Of a stretch of 64,000 bases of DNA, positions 26,828 to 35,670 are shown piece by piece (position 1 is the stretch's first letter; each line of letters opens with the position of its first letter). The notes beneath the pieces are model-generated. The model worked only from the letters and a program-made list of their open reading frames with translations, was not told the DNA's origin and searched no databases. The translations under genes and the position numbers were made by a program. Origin of the DNA: Wohlfahrtiimonas larvae (GTDB taxonomy: Bacteria > Pseudomonadota > Gammaproteobacteria > Cardiobacteriales > Wohlfahrtiimonadaceae); assembly GCF_039543665.1 (NCBI RefSeq), contig NZ_BAABKE010000005.1, forward strand, positions 226,331 to 290,330, given 5' to 3'.

Positions 26828-27526
26828 ATGGCGCCAGAATTTACTAGAAGAATTAATTGGGTATTGGATAATTTAGTGCCACCAATTCTTCGTGATCCTA
26901 TTGTTAAAATAGCTATTAGATTATTTTTTAAAAGTGATGCGGATAAATATTTATCATTACATCAACGCTCATATTTAATGACAGAAGAGGATTTTAAAGA
27001 TTTATATACATCTTTAAAGCATGATATCTTAAATAGAAAAACCGATTTAAATCAAGCTAGTATTGACTTGATCCTGAAAAATATTGATGGTCGTAATATA
27101 TTAGATGTGGGTTGTGGTAAGCAATATCTGATTAATTATCTTGTTGATAGCATAGGTAAGGATAAGATTAACGTAACAGGTGTTGATTTTAATATTGTTG
27201 AAACTTCTGATGTAAATTCTAATCCAAATATTGTTCAAGGCGATATTTATAATTTGCCCTTTGATGATGATAGTTTTGATACCGTCATATGTGCACATAC
27301 ACTAGAGCATGTACTAGCTTTAGATAAAGCTATTGCAGAATTAAGAAGGGTGGCAGCTAAGCGATTAATTATCGTTGTTCCGTGCGAGAGAGAATACAAA
27401 TATACATTTAGTTTTCATGTGCATTTCTTTCCTTATACTTTTAGTTTATTGAAATTAATGAAAAATCCAAATGGCTTTTGTCAGAAAGTTGATACAGATT
27501 TATTCTATATTGAGGATTTGTCGTAA
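26828..27526 (+). CDS. SAM-dependent class I methyltransferase
   Basis: This 232-residue protein has the SAM-binding motif ILDVGCGK (about 91-98), motif II acid in GVDFN and motif III/IV region LPFDDDSFDTVICAHTLEH, as in Methyltransf_11 enzymes. The ATG at 26828 has GGAGG seven bases upstream and is preferred over the TTG one codon earlier. It lies in an AT-rich surface-glycan cluster, so methylation of a sugar or lipid-linked intermediate is plausible, but a small-molecule role cannot be excluded. About 12 bp separates it from the next gene. Confidence 0.7.
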   Translation: MAPEFTRRINWVLDNLVPPILRDPIVKIAIRLFFKSDADKYLSLHQRSYLMTEEDFKDLYTSLKHDILNRKTDLNQASIDLILKNIDGRNILDVGCGKQYLINYLVDSIGKDKINVTGVDFNIVETSDVNSNPNIVQGDIYNLPFDDDSFDTVICAHTLEHVLALDKAIAELRRVAAKRLIIVVPCEREYKYTFSFHVHFFPYTFSLLKLMKNPNGFCQKVDTDLFYIEDLS

Positions 27527-27538
27527 GGATTTATATAG

Positions 27539-29443
27539 ATGATATTTTTTTTAAAAAAATTGTATGGTAATGCTATTTCTGTTTTTCTTTTTATCCTATA
27601 TGTGTATCTGATTTTATCATTTGCGATATCTTATGACTTTGATATTACAGATTTATCGATACAAGCATATGTATCAATTGTTATCGGCGCATTATTAACA
27701 AGCTGTACGCCATATATTGTTAAAAATACTGTAAAGTGTGATTATAAAATAATAATTTGTTCAGTAGTGTTAGGGATTTTTATTGGTATCAGTACTGTGC
27801 CAGTAGGTTTAACCAAATTTTTTGAGGTGCAAAGATTAGTCATATCAATCATATATTTTAGTATTATTGTCTTCTATGTGATTAATTTTTTAATTACCCC
27901 TTTTGAAAGACATAAAGGTTCGTATTCCCCACTTAAGGCCAGCGTTATTTTATGGGGATTATTGACAATTGTTTGGTTGAGTTATTTTTATGCCTTTTAC
28001 CCAGGTATATTAAATAATGATTCGTATTATCAGTTTGCACAAGCACATGCACTTGCTCCTTTAGGTTCACATCATCCTATTTTTCACACCGCACTAATTT
28101 GGCTCAATATTCAAATATCGAGCAATATTGCTGTGTATTTTGGTATCACAATTATTATTGCATCCTCACTGGTTTGTTACATTCTGTATAAGTTCATGAA
28201 GTGGGGAATGCCTCGAATATACATCATTGTTATTATATTATTTTATGCCTTATATCCTATTAATGGCTTGTATTTAATGACTTTATGGAAGGATATCCCT
28301 TATTCTATTAGTCTGTTATGGTTTAGTTTGGTGATTTATAAGATCTATAGATCTCAAAGTGAGTATTTATTATCCATCAATAATATTATTACTCTGATGA
28401 TTGTAACATTATTAGTCCTTAATTTAAGGAGTAATGGGATATTTGTTGGTATTGGTACCTTTATAGTCTTAATCATACTCAGTTCAAAATATAAATTAAG
28501 ATTGTTCATCATTAGTATGTGTATTTTCGGATTACATTTTTCAACTCATTTCTATATTAAGAAAAAATATCATGTTTTGGATACTAATTTTGTAGAAGCT
28601 TTAGCAATTCCCTTACAGCAAGTTGCGGGTGTTTATAATGGGCCTCGTAATATTAAGAATGAATCAGTTGATACTTATTTTAATGTATTATTGCCTTCTA
28701 ATAATTGGAAACACTATTGTCCTATTAACGTAGATTTCATTAAGTTTAATCGCCATTTTAATTATCAATATTTAGAGGAGGGTGGTAAATTTAAGTTTTT
28801 CAAAAATTGGTATAGATTATGGAATGAATATCCCTGGGAGTATATTAGAGCATATTTTAAACAGACTTCTCCTTTGTGGTTAATCAATCGTTATCGTCAC
28901 GAAATTAATCAATCATGCCGTAATAAAACTGATGAAGTGAGATTACGAGTAGGGTATATCAATACAGTTTTAGAAACAGGGGACAGGTGGTTATATGGAT
29001 TAGATTATTTTAAGGTCAAAAAAGATGCGGACTTGGCTTATAAGAAATATCAATATGTTTTTTTATACCCTACAAATTTAACAGTGCCATTGACGAAAGA
29101 TCAATATATTGAAAAAGTGACTAAAATTAAGGAAGGCATTTACCAACATGATATAAAAAATAATATTTTAAAACCCTATTATACATATGCTTTGCAGTAT
29201 GTATTTGATAATGCTTCCATTTTTGCAAATGGTGGTATCGTCACATTGGTATTTTTGTTTGTATTGAGTGCTAGTATTGCTAAACGACAAGTTATCATAT
29301 GTGTTCCTTTGTTAATCAATTTATTAACACTATTTATATCAGCACCTGCCCCTGATTTCAGATATATTTTTAGTGTGTTATTTAGTTTACCCATCATGTT
29401 ATTCATTAATAAAATCCCTAATTATAGGGAGGATATTCAATGA
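27539..29443 (+). CDS. DUF6020-like polytopic membrane protein
   Basis: This 634-residue protein has about 12-14 helices and a large extracytoplasmic region (about 350-530). The signature FYPGILNNDSYYQF followed by HHPIFHTALIW resembles the DUF6020 family of large membrane proteins found with polysaccharide genes, which look like GT-C glycosyltransferases. Composition is strongly AT-rich. Its end overlaps the next glycosyltransferase by four bases (ATGA), so the two are translationally coupled. A role in transferring a sugar from a lipid carrier is inferred; no enzyme in the family is characterised to my knowledge. Confidence 0.6.
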   Translation: MIFFLKKLYGNAISVFLFILYVYLILSFAISYDFDITDLSIQAYVSIVIGALLTSCTPYIVKNTVKCDYKIIICSVVLGIFIGISTVPVGLTKFFEVQRLVISIIYFSIIVFYVINFLITPFERHKGSYSPLKASVILWGLLTIVWLSYFYAFYPGILNNDSYYQFAQAHALAPLGSHHPIFHTALIWLNIQISSNIAVYFGITIIIASSLVCYILYKFMKWGMPRIYIIVIILFYALYPINGLYLMTLWKDIPYSISLLWFSLVIYKIYRSQSEYLLSINNIITLMIVTLLVLNLRSNGIFVGIGTFIVLIILSSKYKLRLFIISMCIFGLHFSTHFYIKKKYHVLDTNFVEALAIPLQQVAGVYNGPRNIKNESVDTYFNVLLPSNNWKHYCPINVDFIKFNRHFNYQYLEEGGKFKFFKNWYRLWNEYPWEYIRAYFKQTSPLWLINRYRHEINQSCRNKTDEVRLRVGYINTVLETGDRWLYGLDYFKVKKDADLAYKKYQYVFLYPTNLTVPLTKDQYIEKVTKIKEGIYQHDIKNNILKPYYTYALQYVFDNASIFANGGIVTLVFLFVLSASIAKRQVIICVPLLINLLTLFISAPAPDFRYIFSVLFSLPIMLFINKIPNYREDIQ

Positions 29444-30129
29444 AAATAGCTGTATTGATTCCTTGTTTAAATGAAGAGCAAACCGTTGCTAAAGTTGTTC
29501 AAGATTTTAAAAAAGAACTGCCTGATGCAGATATCTACGTTTATGATAATAATTCAACGGACAAAACATACCAATTGGCTCAAGATGCAGGTGCGATTGT
29601 GCATTTATGTGAAGAGCGTGGGAAAGGGAATGTTTTAAGGCAAATGTTTTTAGATATTACGGCTGATTGCTATTTAATTGTTGATGGTGATGATACTTAT
29701 CCTGCTCAAGATTGTATGTATTTAATAGAGCCTGTGATGAATCAAGAGTGTGACATGAGTGTTGGTAATCGTTTTATAGATGGCTCATACGATAAGGAAA
29801 ATACAAGAAAATTTCATGGTTTTGGTAATCGTTTGGTAAAGTTTATGATTAATCAAATTTATAGTACTCAAGTAGATGATGTTATGTCTGGCTATAGAGT
29901 GTTGAGCAAAGATTTTGTTGGAAATCTAAAGCTAACATCAAATTATTTTCAAGTTGAAACGGAAATAACAATGTACGCATTGCATCATAAATTTTTGATT
30001 AAAGAAGTCGCGGTTAATTATAGAAACCGTCCTGTAAAGAGCCAATCTAAATTGAATACATTTCGTGATGGATTTAAAATTTTAAGTTTTATTTTTATGT
30101 ATTTTATTAAAGCCAAAAAGAGGTTTTGA
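29440..30129 (+). CDS. Glycosyltransferase family 2 (polyprenyl-phosphate sugar synthase-like)
   Basis: This 229-residue soluble GT2 enzyme starts MKIAVLIPCLNEE and has Asp36 in VYDNNSTD, the DGDD metal site at 82-85, and a VMSGYRVLSK acceptor-loop segment. It looks like the short DPM1-type synthases without C-terminal membrane helices. It would charge undecaprenyl phosphate for the neighbouring GT-C-like membrane protein, with which it overlaps by four bases. The sugar is unknown. Confidence 0.75.
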   Translation: MKIAVLIPCLNEEQTVAKVVQDFKKELPDADIYVYDNNSTDKTYQLAQDAGAIVHLCEERGKGNVLRQMFLDITADCYLIVDGDDTYPAQDCMYLIEPVMNQECDMSVGNRFIDGSYDKENTRKFHGFGNRLVKFMINQIYSTQVDDVMSGYRVLSKDFVGNLKLTSNYFQVETEITMYALHHKFLIKEVAVNYRNRPVKSQSKLNTFRDGFKILSFIFMYFIKAKKRF

Positions 30130-30137
30130 TTGGGTTT

Positions 30138-30189
30138 AAAATATTGCATAAACTGTACTACTTATTGTAGTAAGTTTGTGCAATATTTT
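30138..30189. terminator. Long bidirectional hairpin terminator
   Basis: A 16-bp outer stem (30138-30153 with 30174-30189, one G-T wobble) carries a further six-bp stem (30156-30161 with 30167-30172) and a five-base loop. The outer stem begins AAAA and ends TTTT, so it can end both the glycan operon and the converging yhbY gene. It is unusually long for a terminator. Confidence 0.8.
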
Positions 30190-30206
30190 ATTGGACATTG
30201 TAGTTG

Positions 30207-30515
30207 TTACTTGTTTGAAAAGAAAATTTTTGGTGCTTCGTGATTGCGCTTAAATAGTGTAATTACATTACCAATGTGCTGAATCATGTTTGCATTTAAT
30301 GCAGAAGAGATTTCAGCAGCAATTTCTTTTTTTGTTTCACGATCATCACCCGCAATACGGATTTTGATCAATTCGTGATATTCTATAGCACGTTCTGCTT
30401 CTGCTAAAAAAGATTCAGTCACACCTTTTTCACCCATAATCAATACAGGTTTCATGGAATGAGCGAGGCCTTTTAAAGCATGTATATGTTCTTTTGTTAA
30501 TTTCATTTGAGTCAT
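30207..30515 (-). CDS. yhbY: RNA-binding protein YhbY (CRM domain)
   Basis: This 102-residue CRM-domain protein has a conserved LKGLAHSMKPVLIMGEKGVT core and HELIKIRIAG, and binds pre-50S ribosomal RNA. The ATG at 30515 has AGGAT eight bases upstream; alignment to E. coli YhbY (97 residues) would instead suggest the internal Met at 30506. As in E. coli it is divergent from the rlmE-ftsH side, but two extra genes lie between. The 30515 start overlaps the divergent gene's start codon by two bases. Confidence 0.92.
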   Translation of the reverse strand: MTQMKLTKEHIHALKGLAHSMKPVLIMGEKGVTESFLAEAERAIEYHELIKIRIAGDDRETKKEIAAEISSALNANMIQHIGNVITLFKRNHEAPKIFFSNK

Positions 30516-30777
30516 GAATAACGATCCTAATCAAAAAAAAGTGGAGGCAAGCTTAGCGCAACCACGAAGAATTCACCAGCTTTTCTTAAGTTTAAGAATG
30601 TTGGCTTTAATGTTTGTGATTGCGGGTATAATCCTAGTGATCATTTTACCATTCTTTTCGTTGTCTAAACGAGATGAATTTATTCTATTGTTTTTTTATG
30701 GTGTCGTGAGTGCAGGATTTTTAATGGCGCGTGCACGTTCATTTATCTTAGTCTCAGAACAAAAGAAAAAGCATTAA
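30514..30777 (+). CDS. Small two-helix membrane protein, hypothetical
   Basis: This 87-residue protein has a basic N-terminal tail (1-25), two membrane helices (about 28-48 and 56-78) and a lysine-rich end. I do not recognise a family. It is head-to-head with yhbY, their start codons overlapping, and its stop overlaps the rsuA start (TAATG), so it is probably translationally coupled to rsuA. The tight packing argues it is a real gene. Confidence 0.65.
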   Translation: MNNDPNQKKVEASLAQPRRIHQLFLSLRMLALMFVIAGIILVIILPFFSLSKRDEFILLFFYGVVSAGFLMARARSFILVSEQKKKH

Positions 30778-31490
30778 TGCGCCTTTATCAATATTTATTA
30801 TTTGAGAAAAAGCTGTCTAAAAATAGTATGCGCCGATTAATAAGGTCAAATGCCATTCGTTTGAATGACCAAATTGTGACAGATGAGGCGATAGAAATTG
30901 ATGGATGGTTGCATCAGCTAATGATATATGATGAACCATGTCAATTAATACGACACTCATATTATATGATGAATAAGCCAAAAGGATTAATTTCAGCTAC
31001 AGAAGATAAAAAATTACCAACAGTATGTGATCAATTTTCTGAGAAAATTTGGCCGATAGGTAGATTAGATAGAAATACAGAGGGGTTGTTGTTATTGACA
31101 GATAATGGGCAGTTGAGTTTTCGTTTGCCATTACCAAAATATAAAGTGGAAAAAGTGTATCGTGTTAAAGTGAATGGCTTATTAACTGCAAATGAAGTTG
31201 AACAATTTGCACGCGGTATTGAGTTTTATGGTGGAATTTATTGTGCACCTGCTAAACTAGAGATTATTGATGCGAATCAAAATGAAAGTGAGGCGCGGGT
31301 AACAATTACAGAAGGTAAGTTTCATCAGGTCAAAAAAATGTTTTTAGCAGTTAATTTATATGTAACTTATCTTCAAAGAATTCAGTATGGCCCATTAAAG
31401 TTGGGCTATGATTTACAACCGGGTGAGTTTCGAGCCTTATCAATAGATGAGATAAAAATGCTCTGGGATTGCGCCCAATTGCAATATTAA
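30777..31490 (+). CDS. rsuA: 16S rRNA pseudouridine synthase, RsuA family
   Basis: This 237-residue protein has an N-terminal S4-type RNA-binding segment (1-45) and the RsuA/RluB catalytic domain with GRLDRNTEGLLLLT (Asp98 catalytic) and MNKPKG (65-70). RsuA converts U516 of 16S rRNA to pseudouridine. Length matches RsuA (231) rather than the longer RluB/RluF, but paralogues (RluE) are possible. It is coupled to the small membrane protein upstream and followed by rlmE 14 bp later, making a ribosome-assembly neighbourhood. Confidence 0.8.
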   Translation: MRLYQYLLFEKKLSKNSMRRLIRSNAIRLNDQIVTDEAIEIDGWLHQLMIYDEPCQLIRHSYYMMNKPKGLISATEDKKLPTVCDQFSEKIWPIGRLDRNTEGLLLLTDNGQLSFRLPLPKYKVEKVYRVKVNGLLTANEVEQFARGIEFYGGIYCAPAKLEIIDANQNESEARVTITEGKFHQVKKMFLAVNLYVTYLQRIQYGPLKLGYDLQPGEFRALSIDEIKMLWDCAQLQY

Positions 31491-31504
31491 AAGTGATTTA
31501 AAGT

Positions 31505-32140
31505 ATGGGAAAAAAACGTACACCGAGTAGTTCTCGTTGGTTAAAAGAGCATCATGATGATGAATATGTGTTGCGTGCACGTAAAGAAGGCTGGCGTTCA
31601 CGAGCGATTTATAAAATATCTGAGATGGATGAAAAAGATTTATTGTTCAAGTTAGGTATGACAGTGGTAGATTTAGGTGCAGCACCGGGTAGCTGGTCAC
31701 AATATGCAATGCATAAAGTGGGACATAATGGCAAAGTGTTTGCTTTAGATATTTTACCCATGAGTGCAATTGCGGGGGTAGATATCATTACAGGTGATTT
31801 TCGTGAAGAATCTGTTTTAAATGAATTAGAGGCTTTATTAGATGGTCGCAAAATTGATATTGTGATTTCAGATATGGCACCGAATACCAGTGGTGTGAAG
31901 GGTGTTGATCAGCCACGTATGATGTATTTATTAGAATTAGCTTTTGATTTTTCGATTCATCATTTAAAGCCAGGTGGAGATTTTTTAATGAAGATTTTCC
32001 AAGGTGAAGGCTTTGAAGAGTATTTAAAGTTATTGCGTGCAAACTTTGATAAAGTCGTCACAAGAAAACCAAAAGCATCACGAGCAAGAAGTGCGGAAAT
32101 TTATTTATTAGCTCGTGGTTTTAAAGGTAAGTCAGAATAA
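31505..32140 (+). CDS. rlmE: 23S rRNA (U2552) 2'-O-ribose methyltransferase RlmE
   Basis: This 211-residue FtsJ-type methyltransferase has the SAM motif VVDLGAAPGSWSQ and the K-D-K-E catalytic set visible as the Lys of AIYKISEMDEKD, Asp in VISDMAPN, Lys in LMKIFQGEGF and Glu in RSAEIYLLA. It methylates U2552 in the A-loop of the 50S subunit, a late assembly step. It sits before ftsH as in many gammaproteobacteria, though ftsH has its own 142-bp leader. Confidence 0.96.
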   Translation: MGKKRTPSSSRWLKEHHDDEYVLRARKEGWRSRAIYKISEMDEKDLLFKLGMTVVDLGAAPGSWSQYAMHKVGHNGKVFALDILPMSAIAGVDIITGDFREESVLNELEALLDGRKIDIVISDMAPNTSGVKGVDQPRMMYLLELAFDFSIHHLKPGGDFLMKIFQGEGFEEYLKLLRANFDKVVTRKPKASRARSAEIYLLARGFKGKSE

Positions 32141-32282
32141 TTGCACCGCAGCCATTGAATTCGATAATTTTGCCTCCATCCATGTATGAATGATGACTAA
32201 ATTAAAGATATTCGGTATAGTTGCAGTTTGAAATTTATTCTCATGAACGACAATTTTTTAACTTAGTATAGAGGTTAATCTT

Positions 32283-34160
32283 TTGAAATATAACGGAAGA
32301 GATATCATTGTTTTGATCGTTGCGGTACTGGGTGTACTGCTAGTATTTCAAAACTTTGGCAGTTCCCCAGGACAGGGACTTGCTTATTCAGAATTCTTAA
32401 ATGCCATTAATGATGGGCGTGTTAAGGAAGTAACAATTGCTGGGCCTGAAATTAATGGTACCTATAGTAGTGGCCAGCGTTTTACAACTTATAATCCAGA
32501 AACTAGTAATGGTATGTTGATTGATACCTTACGCGACAAGAATGTTACGATTATTGGTAAGGAGATGCGTGGTCGCGGTATTTTATTATCAATCATTTTA
32601 AATTTATTACCGATTCTAATCTTATTTGGTTTAATCATGTTTATGATGCGCCAGTCAGGTGGTGGCGGTAAAAATCCCATGAGTTTTGGTAAGTCTAAAG
32701 CACGTATGTTGTCAGCAGATGAAGTGAAAACACGTTTTTCTGATGTTGCAGGTGCAGATGAAGCTAAACAAGAGGTTGGTGAAGTTGTTGATTTTTTAAG
32801 AGATCCTTCAAAGTTTCAACGTTTAGGTGGGAAAATGCCTAAAGGTATTTTAATGGTAGGCCCACCAGGTACAGGTAAAACATTATTGGCGAAAGCCATT
32901 GCAGGTGAAGCTGGCGTACCTTTCTTTACGATCTCAGGTTCTGATTTTATGGAAATGTTTGTGGGTGTTGGTGCTGCTCGTGTTCGAGATATGTTTGAAC
33001 AAGCTAAAAAGCATGCTCCTTGCATTATTTTCATTGATGAAATCGATGCTGTTGGTCGTCACCGTGGTTCAGGCTTAGGTGGTGGTCATGATGAACGTGA
33101 ACAAACATTGAACCAAATGTTGGTTGAAATGGATGGTTTCGGTGATAACTCAGGTATCATTATTATTGCAGCAACTAACCGTGTGGATGTGTTAGACCCT
33201 GCGTTATTACGTCCAGGTCGTTTTGACCGTCAGGTAACTGTACCATTACCAGATATTAAAGGTCGTGAAGCAATTTTAAAGGTGCATTTACGTAAAGTAC
33301 CGATTGCAGCTGATGTTGATATTTTGAGTTTAGCCAAGGGTACACCAGGCTTTTCAGGTGCGGATTTAGCCAATCTTGTTAATGAAGGTGCTTTATTTGC
33401 AGCTCGCGAAAATAAAAATGAAGTTGGCATGGATGATATGGAAAATGCCAAAGATAAGATTTATATGGGAGCAGAGCGTCGTTCTCTTATGATGACAGCA
33501 GATGAAATGAAACTGACTGCTTATCATGAAGCGGGTCATGCAATCGTGGCTTATCGTTTGAAATCAGATCCAGTGTATAAGGTAACTATTATCCCGCGTG
33601 GTCGAGCTTTGGGTGTGACTTGGACTTTGCCTGAAAATGATAGCGTGAGCAATTCTCGTGAATGGCTCAATAATAAAATGGCTATGGTATTTGGTGGTCG
33701 TATTGCTGAGGAAATTATCTTTGGCTATGACAAGGTTACAACAGGCGCAATGAGTGATATTCAACACTCAACTGATATGGCTCGTAAGATGGTCACTAAG
33801 TGGGGCTTATCTGACAAAGTTGGTTTCTTGTTCTTTGGCGAAGGCGATGGTGGTATTGGTGGTCGAGGTTCTCGTCAAGAAATTATTTCTAACGAGACAG
33901 CACAATTGATTGATGAAGAAACTCGTCGTATTGTTGAATCTAACTATGCAAGAGCTAAAAAGGTTCTAGAAGATGATATTGATCGCCTACATAGAATGGC
34001 CAAAGTATTATTAGATGTAGAAACAATCGATGCTCAGCAAGTTGATGATATTATGAATGATCGTGAACTAAGTGATTCATCGTTGAATACAAAGTCGAAA
34101 GATGACGGTGGTAATACACCTAATGCGGAAGCTGTGCCTCCTACGTTAGATTTTGCATAA
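32283..34160 (+). CDS. ftsH: ATP-dependent zinc metalloprotease FtsH
   Basis: This 625-residue inner membrane AAA+ protease has two helices (about 8-25 and 103-122) flanking a periplasmic domain. It has Walker A GPPGTGKT (193-200), Walker B IIFIDEIDA, the SRH region with RPGRFDRQ and the zinc site HEAGH (415-419). It degrades sigma-32, LpxC, SecY and other membrane or short-lived proteins. The start is a TTG with AGAGGT nine bases upstream. The C-terminus after about 600 is a variable, polar tail. A terminator follows directly. Confidence 0.97.
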   Translation: MKYNGRDIIVLIVAVLGVLLVFQNFGSSPGQGLAYSEFLNAINDGRVKEVTIAGPEINGTYSSGQRFTTYNPETSNGMLIDTLRDKNVTIIGKEMRGRGILLSIILNLLPILILFGLIMFMMRQSGGGGKNPMSFGKSKARMLSADEVKTRFSDVAGADEAKQEVGEVVDFLRDPSKFQRLGGKMPKGILMVGPPGTGKTLLAKAIAGEAGVPFFTISGSDFMEMFVGVGAARVRDMFEQAKKHAPCIIFIDEIDAVGRHRGSGLGGGHDEREQTLNQMLVEMDGFGDNSGIIIIAATNRVDVLDPALLRPGRFDRQVTVPLPDIKGREAILKVHLRKVPIAADVDILSLAKGTPGFSGADLANLVNEGALFAARENKNEVGMDDMENAKDKIYMGAERRSLMMTADEMKLTAYHEAGHAIVAYRLKSDPVYKVTIIPRGRALGVTWTLPENDSVSNSREWLNNKMAMVFGGRIAEEIIFGYDKVTTGAMSDIQHSTDMARKMVTKWGLSDKVGFLFFGEGDGGIGGRGSRQEIISNETAQLIDEETRRIVESNYARAKKVLEDDIDRLHRMAKVLLDVETIDAQQVDDIMNDRELSDSSLNTKSKDDGGNTPNAEAVPPTLDFA

Positions 34161-34177
34161 TAATATTAAACTTGTAT

Positions 34178-34204
34178 AGCCTCTGTTTTACAGAGGCTTT
34201 TTTT
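34178..34204 (+). terminator. Rho-independent terminator after ftsH
   Basis: An eight-bp stem AGCCTCTG/CAGAGGCT with a five-base loop and a run of six T residues. Confidence 0.92.
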
Positions 34205-34281
34205 ATTTAATACTTTCAGCCTCTTTGTAATTCTTTTTAGATGACTTATCATGGCTACTTTATTACTCAAAAAAATGAATC

Positions 34282-35652
34282 ATGGAAAATAAACAAGCAC
34301 TGAAGCGCAATTTAAAAAATAGACATATCCAAATGATAGCCTTGGGTGGCTGTATTGGTACAGGTTTATTTTATGGTACAGCAGAGTCAATACCATTGGC
34401 AGGGCCAGGTTTAATCTTGGGGTACTTGTTAGGTGGTTTTGTGATCTATATGATCATGCGTATGATCGGAGAAATGGCGACAGAAGAACCTGTTTCTGGT
34501 GCATTCAGTTATTTTGCGAATAAATATTGCGGCGAATATGCAGGATTTCTTGCAGGTTGGAATTATTGGCTTTTATATATTTTAGTGAGTATGGCAGAAT
34601 TGTCAGCAATTGGAGTATATATCGCTAAGTGGTTCCCTCATTTTCCAATGTGGGCATCGGTACTTGCTACAATTATTATCATCACATCTATTAATCTTGC
34701 TAGCGTGAAGTTTTTTGGCGAAACAGAGTTTTGGTTAGCTTTGGTCAAGGTTTTGGCAGTTGTTGGTATGATTGTTTTTGGCATTTATTTAGTGGGTAAA
34801 GGCCTATTTATGGAATCATCCGCTGTGAAAATTTCTAATCTGTGGGATTATGGCGATGGTGGATTGAGCAATATTTTTCCAAATGGTGCTTGGGGTGTTT
34901 GGGTTTCGTTAGTGATTGTAATGTTCTCATTTGGGGGAACAGAAATGATTGCGGTTGCAGCAGCGGAAACAGATAATCCTGAAAAAACGATTCCAATAGC
35001 CATTAAACAAGTGATGTGGAGAATTTTATTATTTTATATCGGCTCAATTGTGATTATGTTGATCTTAGTACCGTGGACGGGTATTAAAGCTGGTATCAGT
35101 CCATTTGTATTAGTATTTGAGCAATTGGGGCTATCGCATGTTGCAGGAATTCTAAACTTCATTATCTTAACAGCTGCAATTTCAGTTTATAATAGTGGCA
35201 TTTATAGTAATGGACGTATGTTGTATGGTTTGGCTGAACAAAATCATGCACCTAAAGTATTTTTGAAATTGAGTAAAAATAGTGTGCCTTATGCAGCAAT
35301 TTTATTCTCATCAGCGATTACATTGATTGCGGTTGTTATTAATCTTTTAGTGCCCAATGGTGCATTTATGATTGTAATGTCAGTTGCAATTGCGGCAGCT
35401 GTGATCACTTGGGGCTTAATTATTATCATGCATTTACGTTTTAGAAAAGCCCATTTAGGTGAACAATTTAAATTTAAAACCCCATTTTTCCCTTATGTGA
35501 ACTATTTTTGTTTAATCTTCTTATTGATTGTTGTAGGTGCAATGACACAGTTGGGAAGTTTTAAACCTGCTGTTTTTGTGATTCCTGCTTGGCTAGCTAT
35601 CACATTTGTGGGCTTTCAGATCAAGAAGAAAATGGATAAAACGCTTAAGTAA
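34282..35652 (+). CDS. Amino acid permease, AAT/APC family
   Basis: This 456-residue, 12-helix permease has the family start HIQMIALGGCIGTGLFYGTA (GGxIGTGLF substrate-binding loop), then SGAFSYFA and GWNYW. It belongs to the amino acid transporter (AroP/ProY/GabP/LysP) group of proton symporters. The substrate cannot be fixed from sequence alone. Own promoter region after the ftsH terminator. It is followed 18 bp later by rlhA; a common transcript is possible but not a functional link. Confidence 0.85.
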   Translation: MENKQALKRNLKNRHIQMIALGGCIGTGLFYGTAESIPLAGPGLILGYLLGGFVIYMIMRMIGEMATEEPVSGAFSYFANKYCGEYAGFLAGWNYWLLYILVSMAELSAIGVYIAKWFPHFPMWASVLATIIIITSINLASVKFFGETEFWLALVKVLAVVGMIVFGIYLVGKGLFMESSAVKISNLWDYGDGGLSNIFPNGAWGVWVSLVIVMFSFGGTEMIAVAAAETDNPEKTIPIAIKQVMWRILLFYIGSIVIMLILVPWTGIKAGISPFVLVFEQLGLSHVAGILNFIILTAAISVYNSGIYSNGRMLYGLAEQNHAPKVFLKLSKNSVPYAAILFSSAITLIAVVINLLVPNGAFMIVMSVAIAAAVITWGLIIIMHLRFRKAHLGEQFKFKTPFFPYVNYFCLIFLLIVVGAMTQLGSFKPAVFVIPAWLAITFVGFQIKKKMDKTLK

Positions 35653-35670
35653 TTTTATAGATTTGTAGAA

